From positions 118,892 through 182,891 of the forward strand of contig NZ_MLGE02000005.1 of assembly GCF_001792775.2 (NCBI RefSeq): DNA of 64,000 bases. Direction: 5' to 3'. The translations under genes were made by a program, and so were the position numbers. Below the pieces are notes generated by a model. That model was given only the letters and a program-made list of their open reading frames with translations, ran no database searches and was not told where the DNA came from. Shown here one piece after another: positions 32,604-43,601 of this stretch (its first letter is position 1; each line of letters starts with the position of its first letter). The stretch comes from Staphylococcus pseudintermedius. GTDB taxonomy: Bacteria > Bacillota > Bacilli > Staphylococcales > Staphylococcaceae.

Positions 32604-33299
32604 TTATAGTTTGAAAGTTGCAGTATCTACTTTGATACCAGGACCCATTGTAGTTGTCACTGCAACAGATTTGAAGTAAGTACCTTTAGCTGAAGATGGT
32701 TTTGCTTTTGTTAACACATCTTGTAAAGTTTTGAAGTTTTCAACTAATTTTTCAGTTTCAAATGAAACTTTACCGATAGAAGCGTGAACGATACCTGCTT
32801 TTTCAGCACGGTATTCAACTTTACCAGCTTTGATTTCTTCAACAGCTTTTTTAACGTCCATTGTTACTGTACCAGTTTTAGGGTTTGGCATTAAACCTTT
32901 AGGTCCTAATACACGACCTAATTTACCAACTTCACCCATCATGTCTGGTGTTGCAACAACAACATCAAAGTCGAACCAACCTTGTTGGATTTTGTTTACG
33001 TATTCAGCATCGCCTACATAGTCAGCACCTGCTGCTTCTGCTTCAGCAATTTTATCACCTTTAGCGAATACTAATACACGTTGTGATTTACCAGTTCCGT
33101 GTGGTAATACTACTGCACCACGGATTTGTTGATCGTTTTTACGTGTATCGATACCTAAACGGAATGCAACTTCTACTGATGCATCGAAGTTAGCGATAGA
33201 CGTTTCTTGAGCTAAACGAATTGCTTCTTCTACAGTGTAAAGTGCTTGGCGATCAACTTTATTTAAAGCTTCTTGATACTTTTTACCTTTTTTAGCCAT
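32604..33299 (-). CDS. rplA: 50S ribosomal protein L1
   Basis: 231 residues from the ATG at 33299 behind AAAGGAGG; an open frame upstream is only leader sequence. Landmarks are [42 protein letters not shown] and the C-terminal [10 protein letters not shown]. Two-domain protein of the L1 stalk. It follows rplK by 191 bases; that gap contains a hairpin (AACTTGC...GCAAGTT) that may be part of a translational control site. Confidence 0.98.
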   Translation of the reverse strand: MAKKGKKYQEALNKVDRQALYTVEEAIRLAQETSIANFDASVEVAFRLGIDTRKNDQQIRGAVVLPHGTGKSQRVLVFAKGDKIAEAEAAGADYVGDAEYVNKIQQGWFDFDVVVATPDMMGEVGKLGRVLGPKGLMPNPKTGTVTMDVKKAVEEIKAGKVEYRAEKAGIVHASIGKVSFETEKLVENFKTLQDVLTKAKPSSAKGTYFKSVAVTTTMGPGIKVDTATFKL

Positions 33300-33490
33300 T
33301 TTTTGTCCTCCTTTAGTGGTTTTATCGGAATGTCCTCCCACGTTAACTTGCCTTAATAGCAAGTTGAGCGCAGATAGCCCTTTGCGTCAATACGCACAGA
33401 ATGATGAAATATGTCATTAATCATAGGCCTACCTGCGTTCGTTTTCGAAAATTTATCGTATCATTTTGTTAATTGTCAATATGTTGATTA

Positions 33491-33913
33491 TTACTCAACA
33501 ACAATACCCATACTACGTGCAGTACCTTCAACGATACGCATAGCTGCTTCTTCGTCAGCAGCGTTTAAGTCAGGCATTTTAGTGTTAGCAATTTCACGTA
33601 CTTGATCTTTAGTTACAGTTGCAACTTTGTTTTTGTTTGGTTCACCAGAACCTTTTTCAATACCTGCTGCTTTTTTAAGTAAAACTGCTGCAGGTGGTGT
33701 TTTTGTAATGAATGTAAATGAACGGTCTTCATATACATAAATTTCAACTGGAATAATTAAACCCACTTGTTCTTGTGTACGTGCGTTAAATTCCTTTGTG
33801 AAAGCCATAATGTTCACACCGGCTTGACCTAATGCAGGACCAACTGGTGGTGCTGGGTTTGCTTTACCTGCTGGAATTTGTAACTTAACTACTTTTTCTA
33901 CTTTTTTAGCCAC
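33491..33913 (-). CDS. rplK: 50S ribosomal protein L11
   Basis: 140 residues from the GTG at 33913, which follows AAGGAGGTG with proper spacing and gives the family N-terminus [19 protein letters not shown]-terminal domain with [14 protein letters not shown] (thiopeptide-binding prolines present) and C-terminal rRNA-binding domain ending [15 protein letters not shown]. Part of the GTPase-associated centre. First gene of rplK-rplA. Confidence 0.98.
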   Translation of the reverse strand: MAKKVEKVVKLQIPAGKANPAPPVGPALGQAGVNIMAFTKEFNARTQEQVGLIIPVEIYVYEDRSFTFITKTPPAAVLLKKAAGIEKGSGEPNKNKVATVTKDQVREIANTKMPDLNAADEEAAMRIVEGTARSMGIVVE

Positions 33914-34077
33914 GATGTGCACCTCCTTGATATCGTGATGTGGTCACAGGGCTCATTTTTGCCCTCCCACTCTTAACATTTCGTGACGAAATGTAGCGCT
34001 ATGAATGCGCGACCTCGTTATTATAACATTTGCGTTAACTTAATACAACACATTTTTTGTAACATATTATACTACAA

Positions 34078-34626
34078 TTAAAGTTTTTCGATTTGATCGA
34101 ATTCAACTTCTACAGGCGTCTCTCTTCCGAACATGTCTACGAGAACCGTCAATTTAAACTTGTCCGCTTCAATTTCGTGTATTTCACCGACTTGACTTGC
34201 GAACGGTCCAGACGTAATGCGCACTTGTTCACCTAACTCAACTTCAACATCGATAGATTTTTCGTTCATTCCCATTTGTTTCAGGATGAAACGGACTTCA
34301 TCTGGTAACAATGGATTCGGTTTTGACCCTGCACCTGCTGATCCTACGAAACCTGTCACACCAGGTGTATTTCTAACGACGTACCAAGATTCGTCAGTCA
34401 TCACAAGTTCAACTAAAACATAACCCGGAAATGTTTTCTTCATTTGTTTTTTCGCTTTACCATCTTTAACTTGTGTTTCTTCCTCTTCTGGAATGACGAC
34501 TCTAAAGATTTGCTCTGTCATATTCATTGATTCGACACGTTTTTCTAAATTCTTTTTAACTTTGTTTTCGTAACCAGAGTAGGTATGTACTGCATACCAA
34601 CGTTTTGCACCTAGCTCTTCAGACAT
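34078..34626 (-). CDS. nusG: Transcription termination/antitermination factor NusG
   Basis: 182 residues. NGN domain (KRWYAVHTYSGYENKVKKNLE at the start, FPGYVLVEL) and a C-terminal KOW domain (EQVRITSGPFASQVGEIHEIE). Binds the RNA polymerase clamp. It follows secE by 18 bases, the conserved rpmG-secE-nusG order. Confidence 0.98.
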   Translation of the reverse strand: MSEELGAKRWYAVHTYSGYENKVKKNLEKRVESMNMTEQIFRVVIPEEEETQVKDGKAKKQMKKTFPGYVLVELVMTDESWYVVRNTPGVTGFVGSAGAGSKPNPLLPDEVRFILKQMGMNEKSIDVEVELGEQVRITSGPFASQVGEIHEIEADKFKLTVLVDMFGRETPVEVEFDQIEKL

Positions 34627-34644
34627 GCTGACAACTCCTCGTTC

Positions 34645-34824
34645 CTATTTTATCATTTCAATTAACTGACCAATTCCGATATCTAAACCCCAGAAAAACA
34701 ACAAGAAGAACAATACAGTCATAACTACAATTGTTGTATACTTAACAAGCTCGGGCCCTGTTGGCCAACTTGTTTTTTCCATTTCGGATTTAACGCCTTG
34801 GAAGAAACTTTCTTTTTTCGGCAT
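34645..34824 (-). CDS. secE: Preprotein translocase subunit SecE
   Basis: 59 residues from the ATG at 34824 (GGAGGGG upstream); a TTG two codons earlier is less likely. One amphipathic helix ([20 protein letters not shown]) and one membrane helix ([20 protein letters not shown]). Stabilises SecY in the Sec channel. Between rpmG and nusG. Confidence 0.97.
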   Translation of the reverse strand: MPKKESFFQGVKSEMEKTSWPTGPELVKYTTIVVMTVLFFLLFFWGLDIGIGQLIEMIK

Positions 34825-34841
34825 AATCAATTCCCCTCCAA

Positions 34842-34988
34842 TTATTTGGATTCTTTATGAAGTGTATGCGTATTACATTTCACACAAAACTTTTTCAGTA
34901 TTAATCGCTCCGTCACGTTCGGTGATTTCGGTACGTGATAGTTTCGGTTGCCACATTTCTCACAATTTAACGGCACTTTTTTCAACAT
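34842..34988 (-). CDS. rpmG: 50S ribosomal protein L33
   Basis: 48 residues, too short for length-filtered gene lists. It begins [20 protein letters not shown] and has the zinc-binding pair CEKC...CVKC (the zinc-containing form of L33). AAGGTGAG lies just before the ATG. It sits 17 bases upstream of secE, the standard rpmG-secE-nusG arrangement. Confidence 0.95.
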   Translation of the reverse strand: MLKKVPLNCEKCGNRNYHVPKSPNVTERLILKKFCVKCNTHTLHKESK

Positions 34989-35056
34989 TTCTCACCTTGC
35001 TTCTATAATACCAGTTTACTATACATAAGTTTACATTCAATTGTCAAACCACTTTC

Positions 35057-35629
35057 TTATGTGAGGAGACTTTTCAATTTTTGACGAATTCGATACAGCG
35101 CATTATAAACTTTCTTATCTGAAACATTCAGTTCACGTGCAATTTCTGCAGGTCGCCATTCTGCAATAAGGTAATCTAGCACGCGCATTTCAAATGCACT
35201 CAACTGTTGAAGTAACTGTTGTAACGTGTCTTGAATATAATGAAGATATTCGTGACTATGGCGTTGCTGCTCGGCCAACTGTGTTCGATAACTGATTGCA
35301 TAGCCATCGACGTAATCTTCAAAAATGCGCTGATGGGTCAGTTTTTTGCGTCGATAGTCAAGTTTACGCCGATAAATGGTCCGCTTAATGTAATGTTCGA
35401 ATGGAACACCAAAATAAAACTGCTCGCTTTGTATTTTTTGATAAATTGCGAGAACAACGTCTTGTACTAAATCATCACAATCTGCTTGGGCTACACTAAA
35501 ATCACCAAAACTTTTTCGCGCGATACGCTCAATATGGTGAACCAACTTTTCAATTGCTTCGGGTTGTTGCTGTTGCGCACGTTGTATGGTTTCTGAAACA
35601 ATATCGTTTGGATTAGGGATTTGTGCCAT
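35057..35629 (-). CDS. sigH: RNA polymerase sigma factor SigH
   Basis: 190 residues from the ATG at 35629 behind GTGAGGA; the longer frame adds 16 residues without a ribosome binding site. Region 2 includes DCDDLVQDVVLAIYQKI, region 4 includes LSAFEMRVLDYLIAEWRPAEIARELNVSDKK as a helix-turn-helix. The length and its place between rpmG and rae1 match the staphylococcal SigH, which drives comG/comE competence genes and prophage recombinase genes in S. aureus. Weakly conserved compared with its neighbours. Confidence 0.85.
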   Translation of the reverse strand: MAQIPNPNDIVSETIQRAQQQQPEAIEKLVHHIERIARKSFGDFSVAQADCDDLVQDVVLAIYQKIQSEQFYFGVPFEHYIKRTIYRRKLDYRRKKLTHQRIFEDYVDGYAISYRTQLAEQQRHSHEYLHYIQDTLQQLLQQLSAFEMRVLDYLIAEWRPAEIARELNVSDKKVYNALYRIRQKLKSLLT

Positions 35630-35705
35630 GAAACTTTTCCTCACCTTCGACCAATGATGTCTTATCATATCTGTCAAAGGTGTCTCTCTACAACTTGCAA
35701 AACGA

Positions 35706-36233
35706 TTAATCTCGAGACTTGCCCCGTCTTATTTTTTCAAATTCAGATAACAACTCTTCTGATAGCTGAATACGTGTACGCGGCTTCATTTCACCAAATT
35801 CGTCCATCGATTTGGTCACACTCTCTTTGTTCTCTTTTAAATGGCGCCACATTTCTCTTGAGGATAAACGATAAGCACCTGTTCCAAAAATGGCATGTTG
35901 TTCACTCATATCACTCGTCACTACCGTAATATGGGTCGTATGCTTATTATAAATATTATAGACATAGCGTTCGATAAAACTATCTGCTGTTTCGTGCTCT
36001 TTTGTAAATACGACATGCACCCCGTGATACTCATATTCAGACTGTGGTGTGCCACGATCATAAGCATCAAACACACACACAATTTTACCTTTTGTCACTG
36101 CACTATAGTTGGAAATTTCGATGAGCAATTGTTCTCTCGCTTCTTCTAAACTTTCTTTAGCGACACGACTCAATTTTTGGGACTGACCAATCATGTTATA
36201 ACCATCTATGATTACGTAATAGTCCTTCATCAT
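35706..36233 (-). CDS. rae1: Ribosome-dependent mRNA endonuclease Rae1 (YacP, NYN domain)
   Basis: 175 residues. PIN-like NYN fold with acidic residues in YYVIIDGYNMIG, CVFDAYDRG, and VVTSDMSEQH. Bacillus YacP/Rae1 cleaves mRNA in the ribosomal A site. Its ATG directly abuts the rlmB stop, so the two are coupled. Basic C-terminal tail (KIRRGKSRD). Confidence 0.88.
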   Translation of the reverse strand: MMKDYYVIIDGYNMIGQSQKLSRVAKESLEEAREQLLIEISNYSAVTKGKIVCVFDAYDRGTPQSEYEYHGVHVVFTKEHETADSFIERYVYNIYNKHTTHITVVTSDMSEQHAIFGTGAYRLSSREMWRHLKENKESVTKSMDEFGEMKPRTRIQLSEELLSEFEKIRRGKSRD

Positions 36234-36983
36234 TTACTTGTCACCGCCGATAGGTTGACGTTTACGAAACACTTCATACATCATCAAACTCGCTGCGACC
36301 GATGCATTTAAACTGTTCACATGGCCAACCATTGGAATTTTAATGTAAAAGTCACATTTCTCTTTCACACGACGACTCATCCCTTGACCTTCACTGCCGA
36401 TGACAATCGCTAAAGGCATATCGGCTTGCATTTGACGATAATCTGTCGCATTGCTCGCTTCTGCACCTGCAATCCAATACCCTTTGTCTTTCAACACATC
36501 CATCGTTTGCGACAAGTTTGTCACACGAATCACAGGCACATGCTGAATTGCACCTGTTGACGCTTTCGCTACTGTTTGCGTCAAGCTAACCGAACGACGT
36601 TTAGGAATAATAATCCCATCCACACCTGTCGCATCAGCCGTTCGTAAAATAGAACCTAAGTTGTGTGGATCTTCTAACCCATCTAAAATCAACACGGTGG
36701 ACAAGCCTTCTTTTTGCGCTTGTTCTGCTAAAAATTGATTCAAGTCTGCATATTCATATGGTGCAACGAATGCCGCAACACCTTGATGGGGTGCATTCGC
36801 AAGTTGATCTAATTTTGATTTTGGGACCGTTTGGACAACGAGTTTTGATGATTTCGCAACTTTTAAAATTTCTTCAATTTGTTGCTTCTTAATCCCTTCT
36901 TGAATTAAGATTTTATTAATCGTATGTCCTGATATGACTGCTTCTCTCACTGCATGACGCCCCACAATAATTTCCGAGTCCAT
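36234..36983 (-). CDS. rlmB: 23S rRNA (guanosine-2'-O-)-methyltransferase RlmB
   Basis: 249 residues from the ATG at 36983. SpoU-family: N-terminal L30e-like substrate-binding domain ([20 protein letters not shown]), then a trefoil-knot catalytic domain with [20 protein letters not shown] (motif 1), [13 protein letters not shown] (motif 2) and [18 protein letters not shown] (motif 3). Target G2251-equivalent in 23S rRNA. Operon cysE-cysS-mrnC-rlmB-rae1. Confidence 0.94.
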   Translation of the reverse strand: MDSEIIVGRHAVREAVISGHTINKILIQEGIKKQQIEEILKVAKSSKLVVQTVPKSKLDQLANAPHQGVAAFVAPYEYADLNQFLAEQAQKEGLSTVLILDGLEDPHNLGSILRTADATGVDGIIIPKRRSVSLTQTVAKASTGAIQHVPVIRVTNLSQTMDVLKDKGYWIAGAEASNATDYRQMQADMPLAIVIGSEGQGMSRRVKEKCDFYIKIPMVGHVNSLNASVAASLMMYEVFRKRQPIGGDK

Positions 36984-36988
36984 GGATT

Positions 36989-37390
36989 TCAACGCCTTTC
37001 TTCAACATTTTCAACAATCACTTTTAACAATGCTTCTAATCGTTCTTCTTGATGCTCTAAATATAAAAAGCCAATGATCGCTTCTAAACCAGAACTTTTT
37101 CGATAGGTCTGGACATCTGTGTTCTTCGCTTTCGTATAACTTTTCGCATTTCGTCCACGCTTCACAACCGCAAGTTCCTCTTCATTGAACCAATCTTGCG
37201 CGATTAAATGTTCTAGCGTCACTGCCTGGCTTTTAGCTGATACAAATCGTTTAGCCTCTTGATGCAGACGATTCGGTTTACTTTGAAGCTTTAAAATAAT
37301 ATACGTACGGACATATTGATCAAGCACCGCATCCCCGACATAAGCGAGCGACAGTGGGTTGAGTAGTTTGGCATTTGTCGGCTTATCCAC
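36989..37390 (-). CDS. mrnC: Mini-ribonuclease 3
   Basis: 133 residues. A stand-alone RNase III catalytic domain without ds[20 protein letters not shown] carries the acidic catalytic signature, and a second acid is in [15 protein letters not shown]. Mini-III matures 23S rRNA ends. It overlaps the cysS stop by 8 bases and lies immediately before rlmB. Confidence 0.94.
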   Translation of the reverse strand: MDKPTNAKLLNPLSLAYVGDAVLDQYVRTYIILKLQSKPNRLHQEAKRFVSAKSQAVTLEHLIAQDWFNEEELAVVKRGRNAKSYTKAKNTDVQTYRKSSGLEAIIGFLYLEHQEERLEALLKVIVENVEERR

Positions 37391-38783
37391 GTTTATATCT
37401 CACACCTTGTGGCGTATCTTCTAAAATGATGTTTTGGGCTTTCAATTGATCACGTATTTCGTCAGCACGTGCATAATCTTTTGCTTGACGTGCAGCGTTA
37501 CGTTCTTCAATCAGCCGTTCAATCTCTTCGTCGAGTAACCCTTCTACATGGTTTGAAGTTAACGGCACACCTAGCACATCACTAAAGATCGCGAACACTT
37601 CTTTAAAACGTTGAATCACTTGTGTTGAAGTATTGTCTTCTAATAAATATTTATTCGCGAGCTTCACTAAATCGTACCAAGCTGTAATCGCATTTGCTGT
37701 GTTGAAGTCATCGTCCATCACTGTCTCAAACTGCGTCAAAATCGCATCAATTTGTGTTAACATCGTTGCGTCATTTGTTAAGTCCGTCGCCACAGTTTCA
37801 CGTTCCGTCAATGCTTGATAACTATTGCGAATACGTTCCAAACCACTTCTCGCTGCTTCAACAAGTTCTAAATTGTAGTTGATTGGACTTCGATAATGAA
37901 CACTAATCATGAAAAAGCGTAATACATCTGGGTCCACTTCTTTAATAATGTCATGGACTAAAATGAAGTTTCCTAAAGACTTACTCATTTTTTCATTATC
38001 AATATTAATAAAACCGTTGTGCATCCAGTAGTTCGCAAACGTCTCATGGTTATGCGCTTCTGACTGTGCAATCTCGTTTTCGTGATGTGGGAATTGCAAA
38101 TCGCTTCCCCCAGCATGAATATCAATCGTAGGGCCGAGCTTTTCAAAGGCCATTACTGAACATTCAATATGCCACCCCGGACGGCCTTCACCGAATGGAC
38201 TCTCCCAACTAATTTCACCTGGTTTCGCTTTTTTCCATAGTGTGAAGTCGAGTGCATCTTCTTTGTTTTCGCCTTGCTCGATACGTGCACCGACTTTCAG
38301 ATCATCAATCGACTGATGGCTCAACTTACCATAATCTTCAAATTGACGCGTTCTGAAATAAACGTCGCCACCACTTTCATATGCATAACCTTCATCAACT
38401 AACTTTTTAATAAATTTAATAATGTCATCCATATGATCCATCACGCGCGGATTCGACGTCGCTTTTTTAACATTCAGGGCCTCTGTATCTTCATAAAAGG
38501 CTTGAATGTAACGTTCCGCAATCTCTGGAACTGTTTCGCCCAACTCTTGTGAACGTTTAATCAATTTATCATCAACGTCAGTAAAGTTTGAGACGTAATT
38601 CACTTCATAACCTTTATATTCAAAATAACGACGGACCACGTCATAGTTAATCGCTGGACGTGCGTTCCCAATATGGATGTAATTGTACACAGTTGGGCCA
38701 CACACATACATTTTCACTTTTCCTGGTTCGATAGGCTGAAACACTTCTTTTTGACGTGTTAATGTATTATATAATGTAATCAT
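37383..38783 (-). CDS. cysS: Cysteinyl-tRNA synthetase
   Basis: 466 residues from the ATG at 38783 (GGAGAG upstream), the length of S. aureus CysS. Class I: zinc-binding C in [19 protein letters not shown] with HIGN; second zinc ligands in WHIECSVMA and [21 protein letters not shown] is the KMSKS loop. It overlaps cysE by 17 bases, and both are under the Cys T-box. Confidence 0.97.
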   Translation of the reverse strand: MITLYNTLTRQKEVFQPIEPGKVKMYVCGPTVYNYIHIGNARPAINYDVVRRYFEYKGYEVNYVSNFTDVDDKLIKRSQELGETVPEIAERYIQAFYEDTEALNVKKATSNPRVMDHMDDIIKFIKKLVDEGYAYESGGDVYFRTRQFEDYGKLSHQSIDDLKVGARIEQGENKEDALDFTLWKKAKPGEISWESPFGEGRPGWHIECSVMAFEKLGPTIDIHAGGSDLQFPHHENEIAQSEAHNHETFANYWMHNGFINIDNEKMSKSLGNFILVHDIIKEVDPDVLRFFMISVHYRSPINYNLELVEAARSGLERIRNSYQALTERETVATDLTNDATMLTQIDAILTQFETVMDDDFNTANAITAWYDLVKLANKYLLEDNTSTQVIQRFKEVFAIFSDVLGVPLTSNHVEGLLDEEIERLIEERNAARQAKDYARADEIRDQLKAQNIILEDTPQGVRYKRG

Positions 38784-39408
38784 CTTTAATCTCTCCATTT
38801 TTAGTTTGTTCAAGTTGTCGTTCTAGTTGTTTGAGTTGCTCATAAATTGGATCTGGCAAGTTAAGATGATCGAATGTCTTACCGATACGTCTACCATCTT
38901 GCTTCACAATACGTCCTGGAATACCTACCACCGTAGAATAACTTGGAACATCTTGAAGCACGACCGAATTAGCACCGATATTAACATTTGAATGCACCTT
39001 AATATTACCTAACACTTTAGAACCTGCTGCGATAAGGACGTTATCACCAATGTCGGGATGACGCTTCCCTTTTTCTTTACCAGTTCCACCTAACGTCACA
39101 CCTTGATATATCGTCACATTGTCACCAATAGTACATGTTTCGCCGATGACCACCCCCATACCATGGTCAATAAATAAACGGCGCCCAATTTTAGCACCTG
39201 GATGAATTTCAATACCTGTAAAAAATCGTGAAGCTTGAGAAATCGCTCTTGCAAGTACATAACGTTTCTTTTGATATAAGCGGTGTGCAATCAAATGACT
39301 CCAAACCGCATGTAAACCCGCATAAGTTGTAATCACTTCTATCGTTGAGCGTGCTGCTGGATCTTGTTCAAATACCATTTTGACATCATCCATCATACGT
39401 CGGAACAC
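38767..39408 (-). CDS. cysE: Serine O-acetyltransferase
   Basis: 213 residues from the GTG at 39408, preceded by GGAGGGG. N-terminal helical domain, then left-handed beta-helix hexapeptide repeats ([58 protein letters not shown]) with the catalytic histidines. It makes O-acetylserine for cysteine synthesis. First gene of the cysE-cysS operon under T-box control. Confidence 0.96.
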   Translation of the reverse strand: MFRRMMDDVKMVFEQDPAARSTIEVITTYAGLHAVWSHLIAHRLYQKKRYVLARAISQASRFFTGIEIHPGAKIGRRLFIDHGMGVVIGETCTIGDNVTIYQGVTLGGTGKEKGKRHPDIGDNVLIAAGSKVLGNIKVHSNVNIGANSVVLQDVPSYSTVVGIPGRIVKQDGRRIGKTFDHLNLPDPIYEQLKQLERQLEQTKNGEIKDDYII

Positions 39409-39535
39409 TTTAACCCCTCCTTCAAACAGCATGACAATACTTATTCTTGTAAACTAACTGAAAAACGACTTTCACGGACAACCCACTCCTTGGCTTCATT
39501 GTCCTCCTTAAAAAGTGTGATCAGAATTGAAAAAA

Positions 39536-39759
39536 GCACCTCTAACATGTCATATGTCAGAGGTGCGATATGTGCACGGTTCCACTCTTAATTAGTACAT
39601 GTTCAAAGCTTAAACTTTGCATCCATATACTCACTCAATTGGTTATTCAATTCTCATCCTAAAGGTGCATTCAACAAATTTTGTGGTGCACTCTCACCAA
39701 CCGTACACTCTCTGATTCACACGCTGTTTGCTTACTTGTCCTTTATTCTATTCAAATCC
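39536..39759 (-). promoter_or_regulatory. Cysteine-specific T-box leader
   Basis: The minus-strand transcript carries the T-box sequence AGAGTGGAACCGTGC (around 39594-39580), which pairs with uncharged tRNA, followed by a terminator stem GCACCTCT...AGAGGTGC (39566-39536) and T6. Upstream, GAATGCACC fits a specifier loop with TGC (Cys) as the codon. When tRNA-Cys is uncharged, cysE-cysS is expressed. The specifier assignment is by inspection. Confidence 0.88.
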
Positions 39760-39765
39760 ACTTTA

Positions 39766-39794
39766 ATAGTAGTCGATTTTCAAAGTGATATCAA
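39766..39794 (-). promoter_or_regulatory. Promoter of the cysE-cysS operon
   Basis: TTGATA (39794-39789), 17-bp spacer and TACTAT (39771-39766) on the minus strand, placed so that transcription starts at the T-box leader. Confidence 0.7.
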
Positions 39795-39819
39795 GTACGA
39801 AAATCGAACATACCCTTTT

Positions 39820-41274
39820 TTATAATAAACTTTGAATACGACGAAGCACTTTATCTTGTCCTAATACTTCCATTGTGTTCGGTAATTCAGGTCCATGCAT
39901 TTGGCCTGTTACTGCAACACGGATTGGCATAAATAATTGCTTTCCTTTAATGCCTGTTTCTTTTTGGACTTCTTTGATGATTTTTTTAATCTCAGCCGCT
40001 TCAAAGTTTTCTAAAGCTTCTAACTTACCGTATAATGCTGTCATCAATTGTGGCACTTGTTCACCGTTCAATACTTCTTGCGATGCTTCGTCCAACTCTT
40101 TTTCATCGCGGAAGAACAACTCAGATAACGGTACAATTTCACCCGCATAGCTCATTTGTTCTTGATAAAGCGCAACTAACTTGCGACCCCAATCTAACTC
40201 CGCTTCTGATGGTGACTCTGGTAATAAGCCTGCTTTGATCATATGCGGCAATGTCATTTCAAATACTGTTTCCGCATCTTTTTCTTTCATATATTGGTTG
40301 TTAATCCACTCTAATTTTTGTTTATCGAAAAATGCTGGTGATTTTGATAAACGCTTTTCAGTGAAGATTTTGATGAATTCGTCTTTAGAGAAAATCTCTT
40401 CTTCACCTTCTGGAGACCACCCTAACAATGCGATAAAGTTAAATAACGCTTCTGGTAAATAGCCTAAATCGCGATATTGCTCAATAAATTGTAAAATTTG
40501 ACCGTCACGTTTACTTAATTTTTTACGTTGTTCATTAACGATTAAAGTCATATGCGCAAAGCGTGGTGGTTCCCAACCAAATGTTTCGTAAATCATTAAT
40601 TGTTTAGGTGTGTTAGAAATGTGGTCGTCACCACGAATGACGTCAGAAATTTCCATGTAGTGATCGTCCACGGCTACTGCAAAGTTATATGTTGGTACAC
40701 CGTCTTTTTTCACGATGACCCAGTCGCCGAAGTTGTCAGATTCAAATGTGACAGGCCCTTTCACCATATCATCAAACGTATATGTTTTATTTTGCGGCAC
40801 ACGGAAACGGATTGCTGGCTTGCGTCCTTCTGCTTCAAACTGCTGACGTTCTTCTTCAGTCAAGTGTGCATGTTTCCCACCGTAACGCGGCATTTCACCA
40901 CGTGCGATTTGTTCTTGACGTTCTGCCTCTAATTCTTCTTCAGTCATATAACATTTATACGCTTTATCTTCTGCTAATAACTGCTCGACTAAAGGTTGGT
41001 AAATTTCACCACGTTCTGATTGGCGATAAGGTCCATAGCCTTTATCTTTGTCTACAGATTCGTCCCAATCCAAACCTAGCCACTTCAAATTATCGAACTG
41101 TGATGATTCACCGTCCGCTAAGTTACGTTTAGAATCTGTATCTTCAATACGAATGACAAAATCACCATCGTAATGTTTCGCGAATAAATAGTTAAATAAT
41201 GCCGTACGTGCGTTCCCAATATGCAAATAGCCTGTTGGACTTGGTGCATATCTTACTCTCACTCGGTTACTCAT
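39820..41274 (-). CDS. gltX: Glutamyl-tRNA synthetase
   Basis: 484 residues from the ATG at 41274 behind GGAGTG. Class I synthetase: [20 protein letters not shown] (HIGH-type), zinc/acceptor elements in CYMTEEEL, and KLSKRDG as KMSKS loop. In this lineage it would also charge tRNA-Gln for GatCAB. It lies between ispF and cysE as in Bacillus. Confidence 0.97.
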   Translation of the reverse strand: MSNRVRVRYAPSPTGYLHIGNARTALFNYLFAKHYDGDFVIRIEDTDSKRNLADGESSQFDNLKWLGLDWDESVDKDKGYGPYRQSERGEIYQPLVEQLLAEDKAYKCYMTEEELEAERQEQIARGEMPRYGGKHAHLTEEERQQFEAEGRKPAIRFRVPQNKTYTFDDMVKGPVTFESDNFGDWVIVKKDGVPTYNFAVAVDDHYMEISDVIRGDDHISNTPKQLMIYETFGWEPPRFAHMTLIVNEQRKKLSKRDGQILQFIEQYRDLGYLPEALFNFIALLGWSPEGEEEIFSKDEFIKIFTEKRLSKSPAFFDKQKLEWINNQYMKEKDAETVFEMTLPHMIKAGLLPESPSEAELDWGRKLVALYQEQMSYAGEIVPLSELFFRDEKELDEASQEVLNGEQVPQLMTALYGKLEALENFEAAEIKKIIKEVQKETGIKGKQLFMPIRVAVTGQMHGPELPNTMEVLGQDKVLRRIQSLL

Positions 41275-41350
41275 TTCGTTCACTCCTGTTTCATTGTTCA
41301 ATTGTTATATTATAGCATGTCATCCCCATTTATGCATATCACAGCTTAGG

Positions 41351-41830
41351 TTAAGTTGTTGCCGTTAATGACACAATCGCTTGAGCGGCAATCCCTTCTT
41401 GACGCCCTGTAAAACCTAACTTTTCGCTCGTCGTCGCTTTCACATTCACACGCTTAATATCGACAGCAAAAAGACCTGCAATGATTGCGCGCATCTCATC
41501 GATATAAGGTCGGAATTTCGGTTTTTCCGCAATAATCGTTGCATCAATATTATTAATGACATAACCTTCTTTTTGAACTTCTGCGTACGCTTCTGTTAAT
41601 AATTTTTTCGAATCTGCATCTTTAAATTGTGGATCCGTATCTGGAAATAGCTTACCTATATCACCTAATGCACATGCCCCTAACATCGCATCTGTAATCG
41701 CATGTAACAAGACATCTGCATCACTATGCCCTTTCAAACCATGCGTATGTGGCACTTCAATCCCGCCAATAATTAAAGGGCGTGTCGCATCAAATGCGTG
41801 CACATCGTATCCTAATCCAACTCTAAACAT
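41351..41830 (-). CDS. ispF: 2-C-methyl-D-erythritol 2,4-cyclodiphosphate synthase
   Basis: 159 residues. MEP pathway enzyme forming MEcPP. Zinc ligands are in GYDVHAF (Asp, His) and the second histidine in [28 protein letters not shown] is the conserved C-terminal signature. It overlaps ispD by 8 bases. Staphylococci of the aureus group use mevalonate and lack this gene; its presence indicates the MEP-using group. Confidence 0.96.
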   Translation of the reverse strand: MFRVGLGYDVHAFDATRPLIIGGIEVPHTHGLKGHSDADVLLHAITDAMLGACALGDIGKLFPDTDPQFKDADSKKLLTEAYAEVQKEGYVINNIDATIIAEKPKFRPYIDEMRAIIAGLFAVDIKRVNVKATTSEKLGFTGRQEGIAAQAIVSLTATT

Positions 41831-42521
41831 GATGATGTCGACTCCTTTTTTCTAAAATTGCTTCTGCATATGTTAAATCTTCTTCAGTCGTTAATTTAAT
41901 ATTATCATAATCCCCTTCAACCATATAAATGCGTTGACCGTAAGCTTCAATTAACGAGGCGTCGTCCGTCCCCATCATTTGTTGCGTTTTTGCATGGTCA
42001 TAGGCTGAAGCAAGCAGTTCAAATGTCGCACCTTGAGGCGTCTGCACTTGCCATAAAGTCGCACGATCCAATGTTTCCGTCACAAATTGGTCGGACACGC
42101 GTTTAATCGTATCTTTTGCCTTCACACCGACAATCGCCGCCCCATATGTTCGAATGGCAGCCGTTACCTCATGAATCGTGTCATGCGTGACAAACGGGCG
42201 TGCCCCATCATGCACAAGGACAATGTCATCATTCGTGAACTCAACGTTTTGCAGCACTTGATGAATACTATCTTGACGTGTCTCACCGCCAACGACTAAA
42301 CTTTTTACTTTTGAAAATGGTCCTGTTAATACCTCAAGTTGATCCCGATCTCTCTCGTGTATCGCCAAATGAATGCCTTCACACTGTACATCGGATTGAA
42401 AAACGGAAAGCGTATGCTCTAACACACGGCGCCCCGCAACTTCAATGAACAGTTTATTATACGGACGTCCCATACGACTGCCTTTGCCTGCTGCTGGTAT
42501 AATGACGTGATAATTTGACAT
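41823..42521 (-). CDS. ispD: 2-C-methyl-D-erythritol 4-phosphate cytidylyltransferase
   Basis: 232 residues. CTP-binding glycine-rich [14 protein letters not shown] at the N-terminus, VHDGARPFV around residue 105, and [30 protein letters not shown] blocks. MEP pathway step before IspE/IspF. It starts one base after the yacL stop and overlaps ispF, so yacL-ispD-ispF are one unit. The paralogue TarI of teichoic acid synthesis has the same fold; ispF next door and the sequence favour IspD. Confidence 0.92.
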   Translation of the reverse strand: MSNYHVIIPAAGKGSRMGRPYNKLFIEVAGRRVLEHTLSVFQSDVQCEGIHLAIHERDRDQLEVLTGPFSKVKSLVVGGETRQDSIHQVLQNVEFTNDDIVLVHDGARPFVTHDTIHEVTAAIRTYGAAIVGVKAKDTIKRVSDQFVTETLDRATLWQVQTPQGATFELLASAYDHAKTQQMMGTDDASLIEAYGQRIYMVEGDYDNIKLTTEEDLTYAEAILEKRSRHHHV

Positions 42522-43592
42522 TTATGCTTCCACCTTCTTCGCAAAAATAATTCGCCCTGATGCAGTTTGTAACATACTGATTACTTCAAGTGTAATGGTT
42601 TCATTCACGTATTGCTTTGCATCATCCACGACCACCATTGTGCCGTCATCTAAATAACCGACACCTTGGCCAGGCTCTTTCCCAACTTTTGTAATCATCA
42701 AGTCAAAACGATCGCCTTGATGCACCTCAGGTCGAATCGCATCAGATAGGTCATTGACATTTAACACTTTGATTCCTTGGATGCTGCATACTTTGTTCAA
42801 GTTATAATCCGTTGTAATCACGTGCGCGCGATAATGTTGCGCTAACCTTACAATTAAGTCGTCAATGTCTTGGTGTGTACGTTGCGGGTGAATAATACGT
42901 GTCGGGTGTTTCGACAGATGAATCGCACTTAAAATTTCTAAACCACGGCGCCCTTTATCACGCTTAATACTATCATTCGCATCCGCGACGACTTGCAACT
43001 CATTAATGACACCTTGAGGAATGAGAATTTCGCCATCAATAAATCCCGCTTCCATAATTTTTAAAATACGGCCATCAATAATCGCACTCGTATCAATAAT
43101 TTTCGGCACAGCATTGCGGGCATTAATCGCCATCGAACGCGCCATATTTTCTGGTAAAAACAACAGCATTTCATCACGTTTTTTCAGACCAAATTGAAAA
43201 CCGAGATAACTTAAACTTAATGTAAGTAGGATAGGGACGATACGGTTAATCAAATCCGTCCCAATAAACTCAAGAATAAAGGAAATCATGACAGATATGA
43301 GTAGCCCCATAAACAAACCAATCGTTGCGAAGATAATTTCAATAGCACTATACCCCAACACAAATTGCTCTAAATCTTTCATCGCATACGCAATACGGGG
43401 GATAAACCAACCAAACAATAAAAACATGATAGCAACACCCATGATCGACGTCACATAACTATTCTCCATCATTGGAGGATGACTGACATTAAAATCAATC
43501 ATGACAGCAGGGATTAAGAGTATGCCTAACACACTACCAATAATAATATAAGACACAATCACTAATAATTTAATAAAATCCACCTCTATCAT
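42522..43592 (-). CDS. yacL: PIN/TRAM domain membrane protein YacL
   Basis: 356 residues. Four membrane helices (about 8-30, 48-66, 80-105, 115-135), then a PIN nuclease domain with IIDTSAIIDGRI (acidic), VINELQVVADA and ITTDYNLNKV, and a C-terminal TRAM domain (GQGVGYLDDGTMVVV). RNA-related function in Firmicutes is suspected but not established. Between radA and ispD, where Bacillus has disA in addition; no disA is found here. Confidence 0.9.
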   Translation of the reverse strand: MIEVDFIKLLVIVSYIIIGSVLGILLIPAVMIDFNVSHPPMMENSYVTSIMGVAIMFLLFGWFIPRIAYAMKDLEQFVLGYSAIEIIFATIGLFMGLLISVMISFILEFIGTDLINRIVPILLTLSLSYLGFQFGLKKRDEMLLFLPENMARSMAINARNAVPKIIDTSAIIDGRILKIMEAGFIDGEILIPQGVINELQVVADANDSIKRDKGRRGLEILSAIHLSKHPTRIIHPQRTHQDIDDLIVRLAQHYRAHVITTDYNLNKVCSIQGIKVLNVNDLSDAIRPEVHQGDRFDLMITKVGKEPGQGVGYLDDGTMVVVDDAKQYVNETITLEVISMLQTASGRIIFAKKVEA

Positions 43593-43601
43593 CCCTCCTT
43601 T

